A stretch of 64,000 bases of DNA from assembly GCF_018987235.1 (NCBI RefSeq), contig NZ_CP072197.1, forward strand, positions 2,108,001-2,172,000, in the 5' to 3' direction. Positions 45,457 to 55,373 of this stretch are shown here, one piece after another (the stretch's first letter is position 1; every line of letters begins with the position of its first letter). Source of the stretch: Lactobacillus crispatus. Lineage in GTDB: Bacteria > Bacillota > Bacilli > Lactobacillales > Lactobacillaceae. The position numbers and the translations under genes are program-made. A model generated the notes under the pieces. The model saw nothing but the letters and a program-made list of their open reading frames with translations, did no database searches and had not been told where the DNA came from.

Positions 45457-45545
45457 GTATTTCCTTTACCTATTTATTATAAATATGATTGAATAAAGTT
45501 AATTAAAACAATTATTAATTATACATCTATACTAGAAAGCTGATT

Positions 45546-46250
45546 ATGATGGCTTACATTAACTTAAAAAATAATACTAAAATTTACCAATCTGGTGACA
45601 CAACCATCTATGCCAATAAGAACATTACTTTTTCTATCGATAAAGGCGAACTAGTCATTATTCTCGGCTCATCAGGAGCTGGAAAATCTACTTTGCTTAA
45701 TATTTTAGGCGGAATGGAACCAAATACAAGTGGCGATGTAATTGTAGCGGGAAAAAATATTGCAAAATATAACGCTAAAGAATTAACTACCTATCGGCGC
45801 AACGACGTTGGCTTTGTTTTTCAATTTTATAATTTGATTTCCAACTTAACAGCAAAAGAAAACGTTGAATTAGCTGCTCAAATTGTCCCTGATGCGATGA
45901 GCGCCGATGATGCCTTGCAGTATGTTGACCTAGGGCGGCGAGAAAACAATTTTCCCGCTCAACTATCAGGCGGTGAGCAGCAACGTGTGGCAATTGCCCG
46001 AGCCATCGCTAAAAAGCCAGCCTTACTTTTGTGCGATGAGCCCACCGGTGCCCTTGACTATAAAACAGGCAAACGAATCTTAAAAATTTTGCAAAATATG
46101 AGCCGGCAAAATGGCTCGACGGTCTTGATTGTAACTCATAACGCCGCTATTGCCCCAATTGCTGATAAGGTCATCCGTATTCACGATGGAAGTATTCAAA
46201 AAGTCCAGCATAATCTACATCCCGCTGATATTAGTACAATTGAATGGTAG
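45546..46250 (+). CDS. ABC transporter ATP-binding protein (LolD/MacB type)
   Basis: This 234-residue ATPase has Walker [11 protein letters not shown] (near 44), the Q-loop VFQFYNL, signature [15 protein letters not shown], Walker [13 protein letters not shown] and switch His in VTHNAAIAP. It belongs to the MacB/LolD group that pairs with FtsX-type permeases. Two ATG codons occur at 45546 and 45549. It is followed directly by its permease gene. Such exporters often move peptides or act in antimicrobial-peptide sensing; the cargo is unknown. Confidence 0.92.
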   Translation: MMAYINLKNNTKIYQSGDTTIYANKNITFSIDKGELVIILGSSGAGKSTLLNILGGMEPNTSGDVIVAGKNIAKYNAKELTTYRRNDVGFVFQFYNLISNLTAKENVELAAQIVPDAMSADDALQYVDLGRRENNFPAQLSGGEQQRVAIARAIAKKPALLLCDEPTGALDYKTGKRILKILQNMSRQNGSTVLIVTHNAAIAPIADKVIRIHDGSIQKVQHNLHPADISTIEW

Positions 46251-46259
46251 GTGAGCGAC

Positions 46260-48800
46260 ATGCAAAAAACTATTCTATGGAAAGATGCTTGGCAAGCAAT
46301 CACCCATTCACTTGGCCGTTATATCGCCATTATTCTATTAATTGCACTGGGGACTTTTGCCTTTACAGGTTTAAAAATGGCTGGTCCTGATATGCGAGCA
46401 ACAGGGGCAGACTTTTTTGCTAAACATAACCTAGCTGACGTCACTGTCACTTCAAACTATGGCATTAATTCAACTGATCGCCTTACTATTCAGAATTTAC
46501 CAGAAGTAAAAGAAGCTACCTTCGGCTATTTTCAAGATGTTAAAATCAAAAATCAGCCTGACACGCTCCGCGTCTTTTCTCAGTCAGATAATCTTTCAAG
46601 TTATGAATTGATTAAAGGACATTTTCCTAAGAATAAAACAGAAGTTGCACTGTCATATTTATTGCAGAAAAAATATCACTTGGGACAAAACATTACTTTT
46701 AATAAACCTGGCATTTTAAAAAATAAGACTTACAAGATTGTTGGCTTCGTCAAAGCTAGTGAGTTCTTAGATAAAAATCAAATCGGTCAAACCAACATTG
46801 GCAGTGGCCATTTAACTGGAATTGCGGTTGCTAATCATAACGCCTTCGCCGCACCAGTTTATCAAATTGCCCGAATCATTTTCAAAAATACCGCCAATTT
46901 AAGTCCTTTTAGCATAGCTTACCGCAACCGTGTTTATAACGATCAAACCAAATTGCAAACTGCTTTAAACCAAAATCGAGCCGACAAATATGACAAATAT
47001 CGGGCCATGTATCAAAAGCAATATCGGCAAGCTACAGCTAAACAATTACTTAAACGTAGCATCGTAGTTAACCCGGCGCAAATTAAAGTACCACAAAACA
47101 AGCTTAAAATTGCTTATCCTAACTACGTAATCAACAGCCGTGAAGAAAGTCAGGGTTATGCTTCTTATCGAGCAGATTCTGAACGAGTTGAAGTTTTGGC
47201 TAATGTCTTTCCTGTTTTCTTGTTTGCTGTAGCGGCTTTGGTCAGCTTAACTACAATGATGCGTTTTGTTGAAGAAGAACGGACTAATATTGGTACGCTA
47301 AAAGCACTAGGCTATGGTAATGGAGCAATTGCCATTAAGTTCTTGCTCTATAGCACCTCAGCTGCAATTTTAGGTGTTATTCTGGGGGCTAGCTTAGGTT
47401 ACACCTTTTTGCCTAACTTAATCATCAAGGCCTATTTAGCTAGCTCAACCTTAGGAACTGATTACCAGCTGAATTTTGCTTGGGGACCACTATTAATTTC
47501 ATTGACGATTGCACTACTTGCAACAACCGTCGTTTCAATGATTACTTTAGCTCAAACTCTGCGTGAACAGCCTTCAGCTTTACTTTTACCTAAACCACCT
47601 AAAAATGGTTCACGTATTTTACTAGAATATATTCCATTTTTATGGAAGCACATGAGCTTTTCAGCTAAGGTAACAGCCCGCAATATTTTCCGTTATAAGA
47701 GCAGAATGCTGATGACCATCCTAGGCGTTGCTGGTTGTACTGGATTACTAGTAATGGGATTTGGTATTCGTGATTCACTACACGGAATTGGCAATATTCA
47801 ATATTCTGAAGTACAAAAAAATGATGTCATCGCTTTGAAAAATCGCCATGTTAACACGACTGAGCGACAAAAATTAAACAAAATTTTTACCAGCCATGAT
47901 GTTACGCAAACTACTGCTGTACAATATCAACAATTGACTAAACACCTTGATAGCACTGGAGCAACTGAAAATGTAATGCTAATTGCGCCACAATCAACTA
48001 AAAACTTTAGCAAATCTATCAATTTGCAAGAACGTCAAAGCAAGAAAAAACTTGTTTTGTCAAATAATGGTGTAGTCATTTCAGAAAAATTAGCTACTAT
48101 CTTGCACGCTCATAAAGGTTCAACAATTTCCTTAAAAAATGAACATGGGAAACTACTTAAGTTCAAAGTTAGTGGAATCTGCGAAATGTATCTCGGTCAC
48201 TATATCTTTATGAGCCCAGCTGAATATGCCAAAGCAACTGGCAAAAAATTTACTACTAATGCTTATTTAGTAACCATGGCCAAACATTCCCCAGGAAATA
48301 TCAGCCATATTAGTCAAAAAATGATCAAAACAGGCGCAATCGAAACGGTTGTCTCAACTTCATCAAATAGAGAATTGCTGAGCAGTTTTACTGGTAGTCT
48401 AAATGAAGTCATTCTAATCCTAATTTTAATTTCAGGGATGTTGGCCTTAGTAGTCATCTATAACTTAACTAATATCAATGTCGCTGAAAGAATTCGCGAA
48501 TTATCGACCATCAAAGTGCTAGGATTTTACGATAATGAAACAACGATGTACATTTATCGCGAAACAATCATCTTATCGGCACTAGGAATTATCGTAGGCT
48601 TTGGCTTCGGTTGGTGGCTACACCACTTTATTATCACTAGTTTGCCACCAGATGTCGCGATGTTCGATCCGAATATGTACCCGTTGAACTTCGTCTTCTC
48701 TGCGCTAATTCCCGCTATTATCACCGCTATTTTAGCAATTGTTGTCCATCACAAGATCAAGCGAATCAACATGCTAGATGCCTTGTCCTCCATTGATTAA
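46260..48800 (+). CDS. FtsX-family ABC transporter permease
   Basis: I start at ATG 46260 because AGGTGAG lies just upstream; a GTG at 46251 abuts the previous stop. The 846-residue protein has one N-terminal helix, a large extracellular domain (about residues 40-280), three helices with the FtsX motif around VEEERTNIGTLKALGYGNGA, a second large domain and three C-terminal helices (ELSTIKVLGFYDNET). This duplicated MacB-like layout is common in Gram-positive exporters. Partner of the upstream ATPase. Confidence 0.9.
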   Translation: MQKTILWKDAWQAITHSLGRYIAIILLIALGTFAFTGLKMAGPDMRATGADFFAKHNLADVTVTSNYGINSTDRLTIQNLPEVKEATFGYFQDVKIKNQPDTLRVFSQSDNLSSYELIKGHFPKNKTEVALSYLLQKKYHLGQNITFNKPGILKNKTYKIVGFVKASEFLDKNQIGQTNIGSGHLTGIAVANHNAFAAPVYQIARIIFKNTANLSPFSIAYRNRVYNDQTKLQTALNQNRADKYDKYRAMYQKQYRQATAKQLLKRSIVVNPAQIKVPQNKLKIAYPNYVINSREESQGYASYRADSERVEVLANVFPVFLFAVAALVSLTTMMRFVEEERTNIGTLKALGYGNGAIAIKFLLYSTSAAILGVILGASLGYTFLPNLIIKAYLASSTLGTDYQLNFAWGPLLISLTIALLATTVVSMITLAQTLREQPSALLLPKPPKNGSRILLEYIPFLWKHMSFSAKVTARNIFRYKSRMLMTILGVAGCTGLLVMGFGIRDSLHGIGNIQYSEVQKNDVIALKNRHVNTTERQKLNKIFTSHDVTQTTAVQYQQLTKHLDSTGATENVMLIAPQSTKNFSKSINLQERQSKKKLVLSNNGVVISEKLATILHAHKGSTISLKNEHGKLLKFKVSGICEMYLGHYIFMSPAEYAKATGKKFTTNAYLVTMAKHSPGNISHISQKMIKTGAIETVVSTSSNRELLSSFTGSLNEVILILILISGMLALVVIYNLTNINVAERIRELSTIKVLGFYDNETTMYIYRETIILSALGIIVGFGFGWWLHHFIITSLPPDVAMFDPNMYPLNFVFSALIPAIITAILAIVVHHKIKRINMLDALSSID

Positions 48801-48846
48801 GCGCTGTTATGCTATAATAATCACTATAGAAAAGGGTGGAAAAAAC

Positions 48847-49083
48847 ATGCCAAGAAAGCACTTTGAATTAAACAGTGATGTTAATAAATTAATCGAAAAA
48901 TATGATGAAATTAATAATGTTGATTTCAATAAGTTAGTTAACAAGGCCTTGAGATTCTACCTTGTTAATCAAATGAACTACAAAGATGTTCAAGACGCCC
49001 TGAATAAAGCTGATAACGAAGCTTCTAAGTATATTGATGAAGCAATGCGTTCCAGCATGGGTGATATTAATCGAAATTATTAG
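48847..49083 (+). CDS. Small ribbon-helix-helix-like protein
   Basis: This 78-residue protein (MPRKHFELNSDVNKLIEKYD) has a short strand followed by two helices (VDFNKLVNKALRFYLVNQMN), the pattern of RHH DNA-binding proteins, and a charged tail. The start has AAGGGTGG upstream, and an extended -10 TGCTATAAT lies at 48810-48818. It may be an antitoxin-like or arc-like regulator; no toxin gene is adjacent. The family is not certain. Confidence 0.55.
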   Translation: MPRKHFELNSDVNKLIEKYDEINNVDFNKLVNKALRFYLVNQMNYKDVQDALNKADNEASKYIDEAMRSSMGDINRNY

Positions 49084-49097
49084 AACATAACTAATCA

Positions 49098-49137
49098 TGG
49101 AAAAAGCCATCTGTTTTGACAGCAGGTGGCTTTTAGT
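49098..49137. terminator. Terminator between the RHH gene and the flippase
   Basis: AAAAGCCA and TGGCTTTT pair with an inner CTG/CAG, with T tracts on both strands. Confidence 0.8.
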
Positions 49138-49185
49138 ATTCATTACAAGATAATTTATTATAAAAACAACTAATTGATAATTTCT

Positions 49186-50802
49186 TTACTCAAAATGCTT
49201 ATACCGATAATATCGATAACCTATCTTTTTACCAAAAATCGTCTCCGAAGTTTTCATCCAATTAGCCAGCAAAACATAAATGCCTAAAAAGACTAAACCG
49301 AAGATTGCTAAATAACCAAAACTACCAACACGGCCTAAGTAGTTGAAACGATAGCCAAATAAAATTTGGTAAACAAAGAGCAGGATAATGTAAATCTCGT
49401 TTGAAACAATGATCGGCAACAAACTCCCCATCTTAACGCCATATGTCTTATTAAGCTTGTGATAACTGAGCCAAATTACCAGTAAGAACGAAATATCAGT
49501 TGAAAGAATTGCACCATCTGCATTCATGAACATAGTCATCGGTACTTGCAGAATTATTTTTACTAAGACACCTTCAACCATATAGATCACAGCCAGTTTG
49601 TTCATGTTTAAAGCTAAAAGCAGTGTTAATGAATTCATCACCAAACCAGCAAACAAACTTTGAACAATATTTTCAACCAAATAATACGCACCTAAACTAT
49701 CGTGTGAGAACAAGACCGTATAAATTGGAGAAGCCGCAAAAGCACCAAGTGCAACAACAGGAAGCAAGACAAATAATAGTAGTCTATAGTTCTCTAAAAG
49801 CAGCTTTCTAATGCTTTCTTGACTATCATTAGCCTTATACTTAAGCCCTGCTAAAAGCGGCAGACTAGTCTCAGAAACGGCTGTCGCAAGTGAAATAATC
49901 ACCGTGGTAATCTTGCTTGGATTAGCCGAGAAAATTGTGTACAAGTAACTAACATAGCTTTTACTCATATGACTGAAGCTAATCAGGATTTGTTTAAACA
50001 AAAGTTGATCAACTAATTGCGTAACAGTAATGAACGATCCCAGCAAAACAAACGGAATTGAGGCATACCATAAGTTAAGCAAACTACGAGAAACATTATT
50101 AAGTGCTCTGTGCTCGCTATTTTCAATTAATTCTCGGTAATGTCCCCACTGCTTGCGCATATATGCAAAAAGATACAGGTAACTAGCTATAGCACCAACA
50201 CAGGCGCCAAACACACTGAAATAAACCGCCGTTACGTAATCATGATGGAAGACTTCAATAATCAACAAAGTAGCCAGCAAAATAAACAAAATTCGAGCAA
50301 ATTGTTCCCATAATTGGGAAATCCCATATGGCTTCATATCATTATTTCCCTGAAACCAACCTCGAACCATACTCATTGATGGCAGAATTACTACGGCTGG
50401 CACTAATACTCGAATAGAAATTGTTGCACTAGCCACTGAATCCACTGGACTATTTTTGGCAATCATTGGTGCCGTCACATAAAGCAAAATACCACACGCT
50501 ATTCCCATGACCAGCATAATAGCGAAGCCTAATTTGGTAATGTACAAACTGTCTTTATATCTATTTTGCGAATTTAATTGCGATACTTCCCGGGCAATAA
50601 CTGAAGGAAGTCCTGCCGTCCCAATTGATAAAAACAGCGCATACGGCGTATATGACGAATTGAACAGCGCCTGTGCGTTTAATTGGTTGTGGTAGCTTCC
50701 CAGCATAATTAGCCAGGGAATCAAATAAACAACCCCGAGAATTCTAGATACAATGCTACCAAACGATAGCCAAAATGAACCGGATAGGATTTTTTTATTC
50801 AA
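49186..50802 (-). CDS. Polysaccharide/lipid flippase of the MOP superfamily
   Basis: This 538-residue protein has about 14 helices. It begins LSGSFWLSFGSIVSRILGVV, and SIGTAGLPSVIAREVSQLNS and VVILPSMSMVRGWFQGNNDM match Firmicute Wzx/MurJ-like flippases (the YtgP/Amj-MurJ region of the MOP family). It probably flips a lipid-linked wall precursor such as lipid II or a polysaccharide unit. No polysaccharide genes are adjacent, so a housekeeping wall role is plausible. The length is normal. Confidence 0.88.
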   Translation of the reverse strand: MNKKILSGSFWLSFGSIVSRILGVVYLIPWLIMLGSYHNQLNAQALFNSSYTPYALFLSIGTAGLPSVIAREVSQLNSQNRYKDSLYITKLGFAIMLVMGIACGILLYVTAPMIAKNSPVDSVASATISIRVLVPAVVILPSMSMVRGWFQGNNDMKPYGISQLWEQFARILFILLATLLIIEVFHHDYVTAVYFSVFGACVGAIASYLYLFAYMRKQWGHYRELIENSEHRALNNVSRSLLNLWYASIPFVLLGSFITVTQLVDQLLFKQILISFSHMSKSYVSYLYTIFSANPSKITTVIISLATAVSETSLPLLAGLKYKANDSQESIRKLLLENYRLLLFVLLPVVALGAFAASPIYTVLFSHDSLGAYYLVENIVQSLFAGLVMNSLTLLLALNMNKLAVIYMVEGVLVKIILQVPMTMFMNADGAILSTDISFLLVIWLSYHKLNKTYGVKMGSLLPIIVSNEIYIILLFVYQILFGYRFNYLGRVGSFGYLAIFGLVFLGIYVLLANWMKTSETIFGKKIGYRYYRYKHFE

Positions 50803-50988
50803 TAGAATAGCCTCAAATCTACGTTAGTTTCTCATTGTGCCTTCTTATTATACGTGGATTTTATAACTTTGTGGGAAATATGTACCAACTAGTTACCCTT
50901 TTTTAACAAATTTTTCAGCTCTAATAATACAAATCAGTTACATTATTTACTATATTGTTACCCAGCCTTTAATTTTACGTTAGACCCC

Positions 50989-51017
50989 TTGACCTAACCT
51001 TCTTTAATTATTATCCT
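50989..51017 (+). promoter_or_regulatory. Promoter of the GH25 muramidase gene
   Basis: TTGACC (50989-50994), 17-base spacer, TATCCT (51012-51017), giving a leader of about 70 bases. Confidence 0.65.
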
Positions 51018-51091
51018 TAAAATGTTTCTGTTAAAGGTCATAATTAGACAAAAATAATAATGTATTAAGAATATTCATCGGGGGAATTAAG

Positions 51092-52042
51092 TTGTCATTC
51101 AAGAAAAAGATTATCACTAAATTAGCTTATGTTGCTATGCTTTCAACTACTGGCGTTGCCGCAGCTGCAATCGTGCAACCACAAGCACATGTCCAAGCTT
51201 CTACCACTTCAGTTGCTGCTCGCTCACTCGGAATCGATGTTGCTAGTTACCAAAGTGCTGATCTTTCAGCTCACGCTAAAAGCGGTGCTAAGTTTGCTGT
51301 TGTTAAAGTAAGTGAAGGTACCAGCTACAGAAATCCTAAGGCTAGTGCTCAAATCGCTAGTGCCCGCGCTAAGAATATGATGCCAATGGGCTACCACTTT
51401 GCTACATTTTCTGCTAATAGCGCTGCTGCTAAAAATGAAGCCAACTACGCAATCGCATCAGCTAAGGCTGTTGGTCTTGGTGCTGGCTCATACCTTGCAT
51501 GTGACTATGAGTCAGGTGACGGCAACAATATCTATGGTGGTAAGAATCCTACTGCTAATGCAATTAATGCCTTCATGAGCAAGGTTAAAGCTGCTGGTTA
51601 CAAGCCACTTCTTTACGCTAGTTCATCAGTTTTAAGAAACAACATTAACACTAACTCTGTTGTTAACAAATTCCCTAACTCATTATGGGTTGCTGCATAC
51701 GCTGTTTCAGGTCGAGTAGACAATCCTAACTTTGACTACTTCCCATCAATGAAGGGTGTTTCAATTTGGCAATTTACTGACAACTGGCGTGGTCTTAACG
51801 TTGACGGTAACATTAACGTTTTACCTCTTACTTCATCAGGTAGCGCTGTTTCTCAAGCACCTAAGAAGGCTCGCGTATTAAAGAAGAAGGCTCATGTATA
51901 TAACAAGGCTGGTCACCGTACAGGCAAGACTATTAAGAAGGGCACTTCTATCACTACCCATGGCAAGAAAAAAACTATCAATGGTAAGAAGTACTACAAG
52001 ATTGCCAAGAATCAATACATTAGATCAGCTAACCTTTACTAA
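51092..52042 (+). CDS. Secreted GH25 muramidase with C-terminal SLAP domain
   Basis: The TTG start is supported by GGGGGA nine bases before. The 316-residue protein has a signal peptide (cleavage near HVQAS, residue 37). A GH25 lysozyme domain follows: LGIDVASYQS with the catalytic Asp, FAVVKVSEG, MGYHFATFS, YLACDYESGDG with the catalytic acid pair, and GVSIWQFTDN. A single C-terminal SLAP (S-layer-type wall-binding) module, residues 255-316 (RVLKKKAHVYNKAGHRTG... KKYYKIAKNQYIRSANLY), ends it. It should cut N-acetylmuramic acid bonds at the cell wall. Confidence 0.95.
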   Translation: MSFKKKIITKLAYVAMLSTTGVAAAAIVQPQAHVQASTTSVAARSLGIDVASYQSADLSAHAKSGAKFAVVKVSEGTSYRNPKASAQIASARAKNMMPMGYHFATFSANSAAAKNEANYAIASAKAVGLGAGSYLACDYESGDGNNIYGGKNPTANAINAFMSKVKAAGYKPLLYASSSVLRNNINTNSVVNKFPNSLWVAAYAVSGRVDNPNFDYFPSMKGVSIWQFTDNWRGLNVDGNINVLPLTSSGSAVSQAPKKARVLKKKAHVYNKAGHRTGKTIKKGTSITTHGKKKTINGKKYYKIAKNQYIRSANLY

Positions 52043-52063
52043 AAAGGCAAAATAAGTCATCAA

Positions 52064-52106
52064 AAAATGCACCAGGTAGAAATTACCTGATGCATTTTAT
52101 TTTATC
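52064..52106. terminator. Terminator after the GH25 gene
   Basis: AAAATGCACCAGGTA pairs imperfectly with TACCTGATGCATTTT, with T tracts both ways. Confidence 0.88.
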
Positions 52107-52113
52107 CAATTTT

Positions 52114-52830
52114 TTACTTGGCGAATTGTTCACCAGCTAAGTTACGGTAGAAGTTAGCCTTAGCTTGACGGTAATATGGGTTAACCCACAATAAACCGAT
52201 CCCGCAGGAAATAATACCAAGTAGCCACCAGCCGATGAAACTTAAATCAAAAATAAACAAGTCCATCTTATGGCCATCCATCAACTTACGGCTGGCACTG
52301 ATAGCTTCTGTGGCAGTCGGCTCATGACCACTATCTAGCATGTCACGCAAGATATATGGTGTCATTGCATATGAATAAGCCTTGATCAGCCCTGGAATAA
52401 TCAGTAACCAAGTCCACAAAATAAGAAAAATTTCATACAAAATATAAGTTAAAAAGTTACTCTTAAAGTTTCTGGTAAATGGACTAAAGATACCTGAAAG
52501 AACATTTTCCTTAGTACCATTATCTCTAAAATGCAAGATAGTATAAATTACGCCCCATGTGATTAAACCAATTGCAACTGAAACTACCAAAGTAATCAGC
52601 CATGCAAAAGGATTAACTCTTACTTTGTCTAGGTACATCAATTCAGCATTGTTACCGAAGCGGCGGACAATACCGTACACGATATCTTCGCCCTTTTCAA
52701 AAAAGTTTTCGATATCGGTCAAAATATAAACGATTAGCCAGCCAACAAATGACAGCAAAACTGCCCAGCCCCAGTTACCACGTAACTGGTCTCTAGCTTG
52801 TTCTTTTAATTCTTTTCTTGTAGTAGCCAT
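52114..52830 (-). CDS. DUF975-family membrane protein
   Basis: This 238-residue protein has the DUF975 pattern: a basic amphipathic start (TTRKELKEQARDQLRGNWGW) and four or five helices. Between helices lie the conserved SYAMTPYILRDMLDSG and ATEAISASRKLMDGHK stretches. An AGGAGAGAAA ribosome site precedes it. The function is unknown; these are integral membrane proteins of Firmicutes. It is convergent with the GH25 gene. Confidence 0.85.
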   Translation of the reverse strand: MATTRKELKEQARDQLRGNWGWAVLLSFVGWLIVYILTDIENFFEKGEDIVYGIVRRFGNNAELMYLDKVRVNPFAWLITLVVSVAIGLITWGVIYTILHFRDNGTKENVLSGIFSPFTRNFKSNFLTYILYEIFLILWTWLLIIPGLIKAYSYAMTPYILRDMLDSGHEPTATEAISASRKLMDGHKMDLFIFDLSFIGWWLLGIISCGIGLLWVNPYYRQAKANFYRNLAGEQFAK

Positions 52831-52899
52831 TTTCTCTCCTCCTCACTTTTCTAATCATGAGTATTGTCGCCTAAAATCAGGGCAGAATCAATTAAAAGC

Positions 52900-53026
52900 A
52901 CATCAAAAAAGCCTAATTCCACCAACATCGGAACTAGGCTCACACAGTGTTGACCGCCACTCTGACCACATATAGAAGATAACATTTTCGCTACCGGAGA
53001 AAATGACTACTAATAGCGACGGTACA
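52900..53026 (-). ncRNA. Candidate orphan small RNA
   Basis: On the minus strand a promoter can be drawn (TTGTTT at 53056-53061, 17-base spacer, extended -10 TGCTAAAAT ending at 53033). It leads to about 125 bases without a frame, with an inner hairpin CATTTTC/GAAAATG and a final stem AGCCTAGTTCC/GGAATTAGGCT (52910-52940) followed by TTTTTT. It lies between the dlt terminator and the DUF975 gene in a gene-free stretch (52831-53145). The family is not recognised. Confidence 0.45.
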
Positions 53027-53108
53027 TGATAGATTTTAGCATTCAACTACCTAAAAAACAAGCAAAAAGACGGGTTGAATTAGCGGAATGGATACCAAAA
53101 TTTACGGA

Positions 53109-53139
53109 TAAAAAAGACGAGGTCTAAACCTCGTCTTCT
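53109..53139 (-). terminator. Terminator of the dlt operon
   Basis: AAGACGAGGT pairs with ACCTCGTCTT, with T6 on the minus strand, after the serine hydrolase gene. Confidence 0.92.
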
Positions 53140-53145
53140 TCATTA

Positions 53146-54087
53146 CTAAAATTCAAGCATCATCGTCATTGCACGATTGATCTTCTTTTTAATCTTTTTA
53201 AACTCACCAGAAGCAGTATGATTATCCTGCAAAATGATCATGTTCTGGCCATCTTTAGTTGCCCGCATAAAGGTATAATACCCTTCACCAGCACCATTAG
53301 CAGCTTTATAATGCTTTAAATTATAAAGTCCACCATTGTAATAGCTAGGAGCCTGACCCTTGAACAGAACTTTTCTACTCTTGTTAGTCAAAATCTTACC
53401 AGCAAGAATATACTGCATGGTCTTAGCTAAATCTGCGTTAGACATTACGATTGAACCAGCACCCAGCTCATTGTGAGCATCCTTAACGGCTTTAGCATGG
53501 TTCACTTTGACATATTCACCCTCACGCATTTCATAGCCTGGTACCCAATGACTAGCCAATAACTTAGCCTTGTCTGACCACAAGAATTCACTATGGGTTA
53601 GCTTCAGTGGCTTGATATATGTGTCATGGAACAATTGCTCGTATGACTTTTTCTCAAGCTTGGACAAGATTCCACAAAGGAAAATATAGTTTACTGAAGT
53701 ATAGTGCCACTTACCTAATTTGCTAGCATCAAACACAGTATATTGTGCATCATGCTTGATGTTCGCTTCATCAGAGATAAACTCAGGCGTACCTAATTGT
53801 TGACCAGCTTTCAAATCCAGCCCTGATGTCATATCAATTAAGTTGCTAATCTTGACTGAACTAGCACCATCTACATTTGGGTAGAATTTTGAAAGTTTAT
53901 CGCTAAGCTTCAACTTTCCTTTCTCTACCTCATGCATCACCATTGCAGCTGTCATTGACTTTTGAACTGAATTGATCAAATAGCTAGTGTCAGGTTTATT
54001 GTCCGTCGCATAATTAAGCAAAACTTTGCCATGATTTATTACTAAAACTGAGCCTTTAACGCCCACATGGTCAATAGCCTGGCGCAC
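53146..54087 (-). CDS. Serine hydrolase of the beta-lactamase/PBP (class C) fold
   Basis: This 313-residue protein begins MRQAIDHVGVKGSVLVINHG and has the SxxK nucleophile as Ser-Val-Gln-Lys (in LINSVQKSMTAAM, near residue 40). A TSVNY motif stands where the Tyr-x-Asn of this fold usually lies. There is no clear signal peptide. It overlaps dltD by one base and shares the dlt terminator, so it is cotranscribed and may act on D-alanyl esters or wall components. That role is inferred from position. Confidence 0.85.
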   Translation of the reverse strand: MRQAIDHVGVKGSVLVINHGKVLLNYATDNKPDTSYLINSVQKSMTAAMVMHEVEKGKLKLSDKLSKFYPNVDGASSVKISNLIDMTSGLDLKAGQQLGTPEFISDEANIKHDAQYTVFDASKLGKWHYTSVNYIFLCGILSKLEKKSYEQLFHDTYIKPLKLTHSEFLWSDKAKLLASHWVPGYEMREGEYVKVNHAKAVKDAHNELGAGSIVMSNADLAKTMQYILAGKILTNKSRKVLFKGQAPSYYNGGLYNLKHYKAANGAGEGYYTFMRATKDGQNMIILQDNHTASGEFKKIKKKINRAMTMMLEF

Positions 54088-55373
54088 TATTCCGCTTTTA
54101 AACGGTCTTTATTGCTTAAATCAACTCGCTTAACGTTATCCTTGTTTTGCCACTTCTTGGAGTAGAAGTAGTTAGACATATCATAGTCATAACGCTTATT
54201 AGGTTCCTTCATGAATGGACGAACAGCTTGATCAACTGCAACCCAGCCTTTCCAGCCTAGGTGAATAGTATCTTGCATAAAGTACTTTTCATTGCCTCGT
54301 CTTGAAAGATCTGCAATATTTTCAAAGCCTTGACTGGTCAATTGGTGTTCCATCTTAGCAACAGATTCTTGGTACATCTTGCTGGATAAACCAGTGTACT
54401 TCATCCACTTACCATTAATTGGTGGAATAATGAATAAAACATTGGTATGTTGTTTAGCAAATTGTTCCAACATCAACTGGAAATCACCATATTCTACTGA
54501 ATGTACATAGTCAAAAGCACGCTGACTACCCTTCAAGCGTTTCAATACCTTCTTTGGTAAACGTGTTCTAAAGAAGGTATTATCAATACCTAAGTTGTTT
54601 GAGTTAGTGTGTATAGCAGCTTGCTCTGCTGCAACCTTATTCAAAGCAGCTACAGAATACTTGTTAGGTAAAACCTTAGCTCTCTTTTGAATCTTATTTA
54701 CACGATCACGCAATTGGAATGAGCTGAAGAAATTATCTTCGTTACGCAACATTCGACGACGATTTTGTAAATAAAATTTTTGGAAGCTAGTCAACTTCTT
54801 GCCTTGAGCAATTTGCTTCAGACTATTCTTGATTTCACCTTTTACATCTGGCATTTCCAACAGACGTTTAGCTGCATAACGATCAGTTTTATTATTCTTG
54901 GCACTAAGCAAGAAATTACATGCTTGCAATGGTGAATAATACAATGCAAAGGCATTAGGATCTTGACCCCGCTTAGTAAACCATTGTGGTGAAATGATCA
55001 CAACAGCCTTCTTGTTTCTAAGCTGCTTAGCTGTCCCTTGCATCCCCAAGAACTGAGCCAAAGATTGACTACCCGGTCCACCTAATAAGAATGGACGGTA
55101 GTTTCTATGATACTTTTCCGCAATTACACTAGGGTGAAGTGGGTCGAATCTTGACAACTCACTTGAACCATAGAATGGCACGTAGCCATCTTCAAAAGCT
55201 TCCTGCTTCATTGTGCTGCCCTTGAAGACAGTTGTGTTTTGTGAAGCTGCAGCCTCGTAAATCGTTTGCTTAGAAAAAGTTCTTTCCCAAGGAATAAGGA
55301 AAACAACTAACAAAAGGATAAAAGCGCAAAGAACTGGGCCAAAGATTTGCCACAGCCGGCGTTTATTACTCAT
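54087..55373 (-). CDS. dltD: D-alanyl transfer protein DltD
   Basis: DltD is a membrane-anchored protein needed for D-alanylation of teichoic acids. The 428-residue protein has an N-terminal anchor (IFGPVLCAFILLLVVFLIPW). The SGNH-like hydrolase core follows, with YVPFYGSSELSRFDPLHPSV (Ser) and the late DxxH of DTIHLGWKGW. It overlaps dltC by 8 bases and the hydrolase gene by one, as expected in the dltXABCD order. Confidence 0.96.
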   Translation of the reverse strand: MSNKRRLWQIFGPVLCAFILLLVVFLIPWERTFSKQTIYEAAASQNTTVFKGSTMKQEAFEDGYVPFYGSSELSRFDPLHPSVIAEKYHRNYRPFLLGGPGSQSLAQFLGMQGTAKQLRNKKAVVIISPQWFTKRGQDPNAFALYYSPLQACNFLLSAKNNKTDRYAAKRLLEMPDVKGEIKNSLKQIAQGKKLTSFQKFYLQNRRRMLRNEDNFFSSFQLRDRVNKIQKRAKVLPNKYSVAALNKVAAEQAAIHTNSNNLGIDNTFFRTRLPKKVLKRLKGSQRAFDYVHSVEYGDFQLMLEQFAKQHTNVLFIIPPINGKWMKYTGLSSKMYQESVAKMEHQLTSQGFENIADLSRRGNEKYFMQDTIHLGWKGWVAVDQAVRPFMKEPNKRYDYDMSNYFYSKKWQNKDNVKRVDLSNKDRLKAE

